Shown: positions 1 through 6,745 of the stretch, one piece after another
Position numbering within the stretch: the first letter of the stretch is position 1
How the letters are laid out: the number at the start of each line of letters is the position of its first letter
From: CAZZKF01 sp964654995
GTDB taxonomy: Bacteria > Pseudomonadota > Alphaproteobacteria > CAZZKF01
Direction: 5' to 3'
Assembly: GCA_964654995.1 (NCBI GenBank)
Contig: CAZZKF010000069.1
Span: forward strand, 1-12,383
DNA length: 12,383 nt
Program-made: the position numbers and the translations under genes
Notes under the pieces: model-generated
Told to the model about the DNA's origin: nothing
Databases searched by the model: none
The model's input: only the letters and a program-made list of their open reading frames with translations

Positions 1-525
<525 letters not shown>

Positions 526-526
<1 letters not shown>

Positions 527-1086
527 CATCCACCTTCTTTCATTGCCAACTCGAGAGCCTCGATCCGTGACTTGATCGAGGCGTCAATCATGGTTGAGCC
601 GATGCGCACCACCAGCCCGCCGATCAGATCCGGGTCGACCCGGGTCGCCAGCGTCACCTTGCGCTGCGACCAGTCCGCCAGCTTGCGCCTCACCGCTTCG
701 ACCTGGGATGCACTCATCGCCTGGGCCGAGGTTGCTTCGGCCGCCACCTCGCCGCGGTGCTCGGCCAGCAGCAGGCCATAGGCATCGATCATCGCGGTCA
801 GCTCGCCAAGCCGGCGATTGTGGGCGACCAGGCCGAGAAAACGGCGGGTGAGATCGGCAAATCCCGCTTTTTCCGCAATCGCCATGATCGCCGCCTGCTG
901 TTCCTCGCGGGTAATGAGCGGGCTTTTGATCAGACGCACAAGGTCGGCACTCTCGCGGATCAATTCCCGCAGGGCATCGAGATCGCGGCCGACCGCATCC
1001 AGCGCGCCGGCTTCGGCGGCGAGATCGAACAGGGCAATCGCATAGCGACCGGCGACGCCCGAGGTGATCGTGGTAGCGCTCGACAC
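526..1086 (-). CDS. atpH: F1F0 ATP synthase subunit delta
   Basis: Subunit delta (OSCP homologue) of ATP synthase, part of the peripheral stalk that ties the top of the F1 alpha3beta3 head to subunit b. The product is 186 aa, a normal length. It starts MSSATTITSGVAGRYAIALFD, where the A-x-x-Y-A-x-A-L-F-x-L-A pattern near residues 12-24 is typical of the delta N-terminal helical bundle. The C-terminal part contains VDPDLIGGLVVRIGSTMID (about 152-170), the family signature segment. The start codon is GTG, supported by GAGGA 9 nt upstream (1096-1100). The stop overlaps the atpA start as TGATG. It appears to be the first gene of the atp operon, after a 229-bp gap that holds a candidate promoter. 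The F0 genes are not in the window; in Alphaproteobacteria they normally sit at a separate locus. Confidence 0.96.
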
Positions 1087-1095
1087 GTGCGTCCG

Positions 1096-1100
1096 TCCTC
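1096..1100 (-). promoter_or_regulatory. ribosome binding site of atpH (GAGGA)
   Basis: GAGGA on the minus strand sits 9 nt before the GTG at 1086. It supports this non-ATG start, since there is no in-frame ATG nearby that would give a complete delta subunit. Confidence 0.6.
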
Positions 1101-1206
1101 GTCAGGGTCCGTCCTTGCGGGGAAATGTCCTCGTCTGTGCGGCCCGTGCCGGCAAGCCTGCGCCCGTCAGACCCCGCGGCAACACCCCTGTCTGCCCGGG
1201 TCTCGA

Positions 1207-1228
1207 GGCCTCGCCCCGGCACGAGGCC
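1207..1228 (-). other. inverted repeat at the predicted 5' end of the atp mRNA
   Basis: Perfect 7-bp arms (GGCCTCG at 1207-1213 and CGAGGCC at 1222-1228) flank an 8-base loop, immediately downstream of the candidate atp promoter. If transcription starts near 1227, the transcript would begin almost exactly with this stem. A 5'-terminal stem can stabilise an mRNA, but no function is shown here, and GC-rich DNA forms such dyads often. Confidence 0.35.
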
Positions 1229-1233
1229 CGCGA

Positions 1234-1262
1234 TAGGTAACATAGTCATTTGGCAGTTGCAA
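1234..1262 (-). promoter_or_regulatory. candidate promoter of the atp operon
   Basis: On the minus strand, TTGCAA (1262-1257) is followed after 17 bp by TACCTA (1239-1234), a partial match to a housekeeping -35/-10 pair. A 16-bp spacer would instead give TTACCT. The surrounding 1235-1262 segment is clearly more A+T-rich than its neighbourhood, which is typical of promoters in GC-rich genomes. Transcription would begin near 1227, giving a leader of about 140 nt before the atpH GTG. The 229-bp gap after priA and the absence of any other gene in it make this the natural site. The consensus match is moderate, so the exact boxes are uncertain. Confidence 0.4.
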
Positions 1263-1315
1263 GCGGCCCTGCGCGGGATTTTTCGCCTGCGGCAAAAGAC
1301 CACGATTTCCATGGT

Positions 1316-3547
1316 TTAGAGGAAGCTGTAGGGATCGATATCGACCTTGATGCGCACCGACTTCGGCGTCTCCACCCGGGCCAGCCAGCGGCGCATCAGA
1401 GCCGGCACGTTGACCTTGCGCCCGGCCTTGAGCAACAGCCGCCAGCGATGGCGCCCGCGCAGCATGGCGAGCTGCGCCGGCGCCGGCCCGAGAACGCGCA
1501 CGCCTTCACCCCCGGGCGCGGCGGCCGCCAGCCGCCTCGCCGCCGCAATCGCCTGGGCCTCATCGGCGCTCGAGACGATCACCGCGGCGAGACGCCCGAA
1601 GGGCGGATAGCCGGCCGCCCGGCGCTCGGCGATCTCGCGCTCGATGAAGGCCTTGGGATCGGCAGTGGCGAGCGCCGCCATCACCGGATGCTCGGGCATG
1701 TAGGTCTGCAGGAACACACGGCCCGGGCGGACCTCGCGCCCGGCCCGCCCGGCGACCTGCGAGAGCTGCTGATAGGTGCGCTCGGCGGCCCGCAGATCGC
1801 CGCCCGAAAGCCCCAGATCGGCATCGACGATGCCGACCACGGTGAGCAGCGGAAAATGATGGCCCTTGGTGACGATCTGGGTGCCGATGACGATGTCGAG
1901 GGCGCCCGCCTCCATGCGCTCGACCAGCGCCCGCACCGCCCGCGGCCCGGTCATGGTGTCGCTGGTCATCACCGCCGTGCGCGCCTGGGTAAACGTCTCG
2001 GCCACCTCCTCGGCCATGCGCTCGACGCCGGGGCCGCAGGCCGCCAGGCTGTCGGCCGCCCCGCATTCCGGGCACAGCCTGGGCACGGCGGTGCGGTAGT
2101 CGCAGTGATGGCAGCGCAAATGCCCGAACATGCGGTGCTCGACCAGCCAGGCGGTGCACTGCGGGCATTTGATCCGGTGGCCGCAGGTCCGGCACAGGGT
2201 GAGCGGCGCATAGCCGCGGCGATTGAGGAACAAAAGCGCCTGCTCGCCGCGCTCCAGAGCCTCGGCAATGGCCTGGCGCAAAGGCGGCGAGAGCCAGCGG
2301 CCGCGCTCCGGCGGGGTTTCGCGCAGATCGATGAGGGTGATCTCGGGAAGCGCCGCGCCGGCGTGGCGCTTGGGCAGGTACAGCGCCTGATAGCGGCCGC
2401 TGCGCGCGTTGACCTCGGTTTCCAGCGACGGCGTTGCCGAGACCAGCACGATCGCATGCCCGCCGAGTTTGGCGCGCACCACCGCCATGTCGCGGGCCTG
2501 GTAGACGACCCCGTCTTCCTGCTTGAAGGCGGGGTCGTGCTCTTCATCGACGACGATCAGGCGCAGCCGCGCAAACGGCAGGAACAGGGCGGAACGCGCC
2601 CCGACCACCACCCGCGCCCGGCCCGCGGCCACCGCCCGCCAGGCGCGCCGGCGCTGGCCCGGGGTCAGCTCCGAATGCCATTCCAGCGGCGGCGCCCCGA
2701 AGCGCTCGGCAAAGCGCGCCAGCCACTGGGCGGTGAGCGCGATTTCCGGGACCAGCACCAGAACCTGGGCCTGCGGGTCGGCCTCCAGCGTCGCCGCGAT
2801 GGTATCGAAATAAACCTCGGTCTTGCCCGAGCCGGTGACCCCTTCGAGCACGCTGACCGAAAAGCCGCCGGCGTCGACTTGCGCCCGCAAGGCTCTGGCC
2901 GCGTCGGCCTGCGCCGCGGATAAATCCGGCCCCTCGCATGCGGGATCGGGCGGCGCGATCATCTCGTCCACCGCCATCGGCACCGGAATGAGCGTGCCGG
3001 CGCGCACCAGGCCGCGCACCACCGCCGGGCTGACCGCCGCCTCGCGGGCGAGCTCGGTGGCCGGCCGTGGCGGCCCGTCGGCGAGAACCGCGAGCACGCG
3101 GGCCCGCTCGGGCGTCATGCGCGCAGGCTCCGGCCCGCCGAGACCGTAGGCGATGCGCGGTTTGGGTGGCGTAAACAGGCCCGGGGCGCCGCAGACCATG
3201 CGCAGCACGGCGCCCAGGGGTGCCAGCGAATAGCCGGCGACCCAGGCGACGAACCGGCGCGAGACCTCAGGCAGCGGCGGCAGATCGAGGCGTTCGATGA
3301 CGGCGCGCAGGCGCGCCTCCGGCACCTGCCTGCCGGTGCCCACGGGGCCGTCCCAGACGACGCCGACCACCTGGCGCGGCCCCAGAGGTACGCGCACGTA
3401 ATCGCCGGGCGCCAGCCCGAGGGACGGGTCGGCGGCATAGTCATAGGTGCCGTCGAGCGGCAGCGGCACAAGGACATGAACGCGCGCGCACGCGCCGCGC
3501 CGGCGCCGGCCTTTGCCGGTGGCCTCGGGGGAACGGTCTTGTCGCAT
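1316..3547 (-). CDS. priA: primosomal protein N', replication restart 3'-5' helicase PriA
   Basis: PriA recognises stalled forks and D-loops and reloads the replisome. The product is 743 aa from the ATG at 3547, close to E. coli PriA (732 aa). An N-terminal fork-binding domain with VHVLVPLPLDGTYDY (about 23-37) leads to a superfamily 2 helicase core. Walker A is VTGSGKTE (237-244), motif II is DEEH (334-337) and motif III is SATPS (370-374). Eight zinc-binding cysteines lie at 452, 455, 461, 464, 479, 482, 492 and 495, inserted between the helicase lobes as in all PriA. Motifs V/VI follow, GTQIVTKGHHF and QVAGRAGR (to 604). The reading frame stays open to an ATG at 3691, but that would add 48 non-conserved residues overlapping the divergent talC gene, so 3547 is preferred. 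No Shine-Dalgarno sequence precedes it; initiation may be leaderless or use a nearby GTG. Function is certain, the exact start less so. Confidence 0.95.
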   Translation of the reverse strand: MRQDRSPEATGKGRRRRGACARVHVLVPLPLDGTYDYAADPSLGLAPGDYVRVPLGPRQVVGVVWDGPVGTGRQVPEARLRAVIERLDLPPLPEVSRRFVAWVAGYSLAPLGAVLRMVCGAPGLFTPPKPRIAYGLGGPEPARMTPERARVLAVLADGPPRPATELAREAAVSPAVVRGLVRAGTLIPVPMAVDEMIAPPDPACEGPDLSAAQADAARALRAQVDAGGFSVSVLEGVTGSGKTEVYFDTIAATLEADPQAQVLVLVPEIALTAQWLARFAERFGAPPLEWHSELTPGQRRRAWRAVAAGRARVVVGARSALFLPFARLRLIVVDEEHDPAFKQEDGVVYQARDMAVVRAKLGGHAIVLVSATPSLETEVNARSGRYQALYLPKRHAGAALPEITLIDLRETPPERGRWLSPPLRQAIAEALERGEQALLFLNRRGYAPLTLCRTCGHRIKCPQCTAWLVEHRMFGHLRCHHCDYRTAVPRLCPECGAADSLAACGPGVERMAEEVAETFTQARTAVMTSDTMTGPRAVRALVERMEAGALDIVIGTQIVTKGHHFPLLTVVGIVDADLGLSGGDLRAAERTYQQLSQVAGRAGREVRPGRVFLQTYMPEHPVMAALATADPKAFIEREIAERRAAGYPPFGRLAAVIVSSADEAQAIAAARRLAAAAPGGEGVRVLGPAPAQLAMLRGRHRWRLLLKAGRKVNVPALMRRWLARVETPKSVRIKVDIDPYSFL

Positions 3548-3662
3548 CGCACACACTGTGCCAGCATGCGCGGGACCGAACAAGGCGGGGGCGACGGCGC
3601 CGGATCGGCCCGCCCGCGCGCCCCTCACAACAACATCCACGATCAGCCCGGAGGTCCGGTTC
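3548..3662. promoter_or_regulatory. divergent intergenic region between priA and talC
   Basis: This 115-bp spacer must carry promoters for both priA (leftward) and talC-xerC (rightward). Rightward candidate: TTGTCG (3539-3544), 17 bp, CAGCAT (3562-3567). Leftward candidate: TTGTTC (3583-3578), 17 bp, CACAGT (3560-3555), which would place the transcript start at or next to the priA ATG. The two candidates overlap. A perfect inverted repeat, GCACA-CAC-TGTGC (3549-3561), covers the leftward -10 box and could be an operator. All assignments rest on partial consensus matches. Confidence 0.35.
3650..3654 (+). promoter_or_regulatory. ribosome binding site of talC (GGAGG)
   Basis: A consensus GGAGG lies 8 nt before the ATG at 3663. 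It fixes the talC start and argues against extending the gene to upstream ATGs in the same open frame. Confidence 0.8.
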
Positions 3663-4325
3663 ATGAAGTTCTTTGTCGATACCGCCGACATCGAGGAAAT
3701 ACGCGATCTTGCCGCCTATGGCATGCTCGACGGGGTGACCACCAATCCGACCCTGGTGGCCAGGACGGGGCGCGATTTCTTCGCCGTGCTCGAGGACATC
3801 TGCGCCACCGTCGACGGGCCGGTCAGTGCCGAGGTCACCGCCACCGATTTTGACGGCATGATCGCCGAGGCGGCGCGGCTGACGGCAATTGCCGAGAACA
3901 TCACCATCAAGGTGCCGCTGACCATCGATGGCCTCAAGGCCTGCCGCACGCTCACCCAGAAAGGCGTGATGGTGAATGTGACCCTGTGTTTCTCACCGGC
4001 CCAGGCGCTCTTGGCGGCCAAGGCCGGGGCGACGTTCGTGTCGCCCTTTGTCGGCCGGCTCGACGACATCGGCCATGACGGCATGGCGCTGATCGCCGAC
4101 ATCAAGCAGATCTTCGACAACTACGACGCGCTGACCACCGAAATTCTGGTCGCCTCGGTGCGCCATCCCATGCATGTGGTGGAGGCGGCGCGTCTGGGCG
4201 CCGATGTCTGCACCATCCCGCCGGGCGTTTTGCGCAAGCTCGCCAATCACGCGCTGACCGAGAAAGGCATCGCCGCCTTTCTCGCCGACTGGGAAAAGAC
4301 CGGCCAGTCGATCCTCGGGTCCTGA
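3663..4325 (+). CDS. talC: transaldolase, short TalC/FSA-family form
   Basis: A 220-aa TIM-barrel class I aldolase of the transaldolase / fructose-6-phosphate aldolase (FSA) family. It probably moves a dihydroxyacetone unit from sedoheptulose-7-phosphate to glyceraldehyde-3-phosphate in the non-oxidative pentose phosphate pathway, in the cytoplasm. It begins MKFFVDTADIEEI, with DGVTTNPTLV (23-32) the family N-terminal signature. Lys83 in ITIKVPLT is the Schiff-base lysine. Other conserved parts are FSPAQALLAAKAGA (110-123), SPFVGRLDDIG (127-137) and a C-terminal helix. Glu57 and Phe129 stand where E. coli FSA has Gln59 and Tyr131. These are transaldolase-type residues, so transaldolase is preferred to FSA; this comparison is from memory. 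The gene is often called fsa in alphaproteobacterial annotations. It has a strong GGAGG site and is followed 5 nt later by xerC, which is probably co-transcribed. Confidence 0.93.
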   Translation: MKFFVDTADIEEIRDLAAYGMLDGVTTNPTLVARTGRDFFAVLEDICATVDGPVSAEVTATDFDGMIAEAARLTAIAENITIKVPLTIDGLKACRTLTQKGVMVNVTLCFSPAQALLAAKAGATFVSPFVGRLDDIGHDGMALIADIKQIFDNYDALTTEILVASVRHPMHVVEAARLGADVCTIPPGVLRKLANHALTEKGIAAFLADWEKTGQSILGS

Positions 4326-4330
4326 AAGGC

Positions 4331-5305
4331 ATGACGCACCGGGCCAGCGCCTCGCCCCCCACCCCGCCGCCGGCCGATGCGGCGCCGGCGCTGGCCGAGG
4401 ATGTGGCGGCCTGGCTGCGCTATCTGCAGGCCGAGCGCCGGGCGGCGGACCATACGCTCACGGCTTACGCCCGCGACCTCGCCGGCTTTCTCGGCTTTCT
4501 CGCCGAGCATCTGGGCGCGCCGCCGGATCGGGCCGCCTTGGCGGCGCTCAGGCTTGCCGACTTTCGCAGCTATCTGGCGCGCCGCCACGCCGCCGGCCTG
4601 TCGGCCCGCTCGAGCGCCCGGGCCTTGTCTGCCGTCCGCTCGTTCTTCCGGTTCCTGGAGCGCAGCGACATTCTCGCCAATCCGGCGATCGGCCTCATCC
4701 GGGGGCCGAAAATCCCCCACAGCCTGCCGCGCCCGTTGAGCGAGCGCGATGCGGCCGCGCTCATCGATCAGGCGGGCAGGCCCGAGACCGCCAAGCGGGC
4801 GCAATGGCTGGCGGATCGTGACGCGGCCCTGTTCACCCTGCTCTACGGCTGCGGCCTGCGCATCGCCGAAGCACTCGCCCTCAACCGGGCGCAGGCGCCC
4901 ATGGGCGCCTCGATGGTGATCCGCGGCAAAGGGAACAAGGAGCGTCTGGTCCCGGTGCTGCCCATCGTGCGCGAGGCGATCGCCCGGTACCTGGAGACCT
5001 GCCCCCATGATCCGGGGCCGCAGGGCCCGCTGTTCGTCGGCGCACGCGGCGGGCGCCTGGGGGCACGCATGGTGCAGAAACGCATCGCCCGGCTGCGCGC
5101 CCAACTGGGCCTGCCGGAAAGCGCCACCCCGCATGCGCTGCGGCACAGTTTTGCCACCCATCTGCTCTCAGCCGGCGGCGACCTGCGCACCATTCAGGAG
5201 CTCTTGGGCCACGCCAGTCTGTCGACCACCCAGCATTATACGGAAGTGGACAGCGCCCGCCTCGCCGCCGTCTATGACGCCGCCCACCCGCGGGCGCGCG
5301 GGTGA
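4331..5305 (+). CDS. xerC: site-specific tyrosine recombinase, XerC type
   Basis: A tyrosine recombinase of the XerC/XerD family, which acts with its partner at the dif site to resolve chromosome dimers at division. The product is 324 aa. A short Ala/Pro-rich leader (1-22) precedes an N-terminal SAM-like DNA-binding domain (about 24-112, with the ARALSAVRSFFRFLE helix at 97-110). The catalytic domain carries the full set: Arg177 (YGCGLRIAEAL), Lys200 (RGKGNKER), His268 and Arg271 (HALRHSFATHLL), His294 (LLGHASLSTTQHY) and nucleophile Tyr303. Placement beside talC and priA, away from any mobile element, supports a housekeeping Xer rather than a phage or integron integrase. XerC versus XerD is judged by overall resemblance and context only. 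The AAAGG before the ATG is just one base away, so initiation may depend on coupling to talC, whose stop is 5 nt upstream. It converges on lpdA. Confidence 0.9.
   Translation: MTHRASASPPTPPPADAAPALAEDVAAWLRYLQAERRAADHTLTAYARDLAGFLGFLAEHLGAPPDRAALAALRLADFRSYLARRHAAGLSARSSARALSAVRSFFRFLERSDILANPAIGLIRGPKIPHSLPRPLSERDAAALIDQAGRPETAKRAQWLADRDAALFTLLYGCGLRIAEALALNRAQAPMGASMVIRGKGNKERLVPVLPIVREAIARYLETCPHDPGPQGPLFVGARGGRLGARMVQKRIARLRAQLGLPESATPHALRHSFATHLLSAGGDLRTIQELLGHASLSTTQHYTEVDSARLAAVYDAAHPRARG
5285..5304. terminator. GC-rich hairpin at the xerC/lpdA convergent junction
   Basis: CACCCGCG (5285-5292) and CGCGGGTG (5297-5304) form a perfect 8-bp stem with a 4-base loop. The stem covers the last xerC codons and most of its stop codon. 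The xerC and lpdA stop codons are only 6 bp apart, so any terminator must lie inside coding sequence. Neither strand has a T tract after the stem, so it is not a classical intrinsic terminator. It could act as a pause site or mRNA 3'-end stabiliser for either transcript, or be chance in GC-rich DNA. Confidence 0.35.
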
Positions 5306-5311
5306 CCAGCC

Positions 5312-6721
5312 CTAAATATGGATGGCGCCTTCGCCGGCGGCCAGCGCGGCTTCCTTGACGGCTTCCGATTCGGTCGGGTGCGCATGGCAGGTGCGCGCGA
5401 TGTCCTCGGCGCTGGCGCCGAATTCCATGGCGAGGACCGCTTCGGCGATCATGTTGCCGGCATCCGCCGCAATGATATGGACGCCCAGCACCCGGTCGGT
5501 CTCGGCATCGGCGAGGATCTTGACGAAACCGTCGGTGGTGCCGTTCACCCTGGAGCGTGAATTGGCGGTGAGCGGAAACTTGCCGACGGTATAGGCGATG
5601 CCCGCCTCTTTGAGCTGCTCCTCGGTCTTGCCGACGCAGGCGATCTCGGGCGCCGTGTAGACGACGCCCGGAATGGCGTCATAGTTCACGGCGGCCGCGT
5701 GCCCGGCGATGATCTCGGCGCAGGCCGCGCCTTCCTCGCTGGCCTTGTGGGCCAGCATCGGCCCGGCGATGACGTCGCCGATGGCGTAAACCCCTTCGAC
5801 ATTGGTGCGGAAGTTTTCGTCCACGACGATGCGCCCGGCGTCATCGCGCGCCACGCCGACATCGTCGAGCCCCAGCCCGTCGGTATGGGGGCGCCGGCCG
5901 ACCGCCACCAGAACGCAGTCGCAGGCGATGTCCTGAGCGTCGCCACCGTCCGCCGGCTCGACCGCCACCTTGAGGCCCGCCTTGTTTTTCTTCACACCCA
6001 CGACCCTGGTTCTGGTCTTGATCTTGAACCCCTGCTTTTTCAGCAGCCTCGTGAAGGTCTTGGCGACCTCGCCGTCCATGCCGGGAAGGATGCGCTCGAG
6101 AAATTCGACGACGGTGACCTCGGCGCCGAGGCGCTTCCACACCATGCCCATCTCGAGCCCGATGTAGCCGCCGCCGATGACCAGCAGGTGCTTGGGCACC
6201 TTCGGGAGCGACAGCGCCCCGGTCGAAGAGACGATCGTCTTCTCGTCCACCTCGATGCCGGGCAGCGGCGTGCTTTCCGACCCGGTGGCGATGATGATGT
6301 TCTTGGCTTCCAGCGTCCGCACACCGCCGTCTGCATCGGTCACCTCGATGGCTCCCGGCGCAGTGATACGGGCGGCACCGGAAATCGATTCGATGTGATT
6401 GCGGGTGAACAGAAAGGCGATGCCCCTGGTGAGTTCGTCCACCACCTTGTCCTTGTGGGCCATCATCTGGCCGAGATCGAGGCTGACCCCCTTGGCCTTG
6501 ATCCCCAGCGCGGCAAAGCCATGGAGCGCCTTCCAGTATTCGTGCGAAGCGTGCAGAAGCGCCTTCGACGGGATGCAGCCGACGTTGAGGCAGGTGCCGC
6601 CGAGGCTGCCGCGTTTTTCCACGCAGGCCGTCTTGAGGCCGAGTTGCGCCGCACGGATGGCGGCGACATAGCCGCCGGGACCGCCGCCGATGACCACCAG
6701 GTCGAAGTTTTCACTGCTCAT
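5312..6721 (-). CDS. lpdA: dihydrolipoyl dehydrogenase (E3)
   Basis: A flavoprotein that reoxidises dihydrolipoyl groups on E2, passing electrons through FAD to NAD+. In this position it is the E3 of the 2-oxoglutarate dehydrogenase complex. The product is 469 aa, a standard length. The FAD-binding motif is VVIGGGPGGYVAA (9-21). The redox-active disulfide is Cys44/Cys49 in GGTCLNVGCIPSK. The NAD-binding loop is VIGGGYIGLE (181-190). The second FAD contact is YAIGDVIAGPMLAHKA (312-327), and the catalytic pair His448/Glu453 lies in HAHPTESE. A strong GGAGG precedes the ATG by 4 nt. The gene lies 24 nt after sucB and is probably the last gene of the suc operon. It meets xerC tail to tail. A pyruvate dehydrogenase complex could share this E3, or have its own copy elsewhere; the window cannot tell. 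Confidence 0.97.
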   Translation of the reverse strand: MSSENFDLVVIGGGPGGYVAAIRAAQLGLKTACVEKRGSLGGTCLNVGCIPSKALLHASHEYWKALHGFAALGIKAKGVSLDLGQMMAHKDKVVDELTRGIAFLFTRNHIESISGAARITAPGAIEVTDADGGVRTLEAKNIIIATGSESTPLPGIEVDEKTIVSSTGALSLPKVPKHLLVIGGGYIGLEMGMVWKRLGAEVTVVEFLERILPGMDGEVAKTFTRLLKKQGFKIKTRTRVVGVKKNKAGLKVAVEPADGGDAQDIACDCVLVAVGRRPHTDGLGLDDVGVARDDAGRIVVDENFRTNVEGVYAIGDVIAGPMLAHKASEEGAACAEIIAGHAAAVNYDAIPGVVYTAPEIACVGKTEEQLKEAGIAYTVGKFPLTANSRSRVNGTTDGFVKILADAETDRVLGVHIIAADAGNMIAEAVLAMEFGASAEDIARTCHAHPTESEAVKEAALAAGEGAIHI

Positions 6722-6725
6722 GACA

Positions 6726-6730
6726 CCTCC
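6726..6730 (-). promoter_or_regulatory. ribosome binding site of lpdA (GGAGG)
   Basis: GGAGG on the minus strand lies 4 nt before the ATG at 6721. It confirms the start and indicates independent initiation after the 24-nt gap from sucB. Confidence 0.7.
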
Positions 6731-6745
6731 GGGACGAATTCTGTT

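Noticed and set aside
1278..1298. TTTT-cGCC-TGC-GGC-AAAA dyad just after priA, considered as a terminator.
   Set aside because: The stem is short and bulged, and the T-run precedes rather than follows the stem on the plus strand, with A residues after it on both strands. It lacks the layout of an intrinsic terminator.
584..1312. A 242-codon minus-strand open frame overlapping atpH and the atp leader.
   Set aside because: It is out of frame with atpH, Arg/Gly-rich, and lacks any recognisable domain or ribosome site.
1250..2923. A 557-codon plus-strand open frame antisense to priA.
   Set aside because: Same GC-driven shadow effect. The opposite strand encodes an intact PriA with all helicase and zinc motifs.
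3513..3662. An upstream extension of talC to an ATG at 3513.
   Set aside because: The GGAGG site and the conserved MKFFVDTADI N-terminus fix the start at 3663. The extension overlaps priA and has no family counterpart.
3548..3691. A 48-residue N-terminal extension of PriA starting at 3691.
   Set aside because: It would overlap the start and ribosome site of talC on the other strand, adds sequence not typical of PriA, and the 743-aa form already matches the family length.
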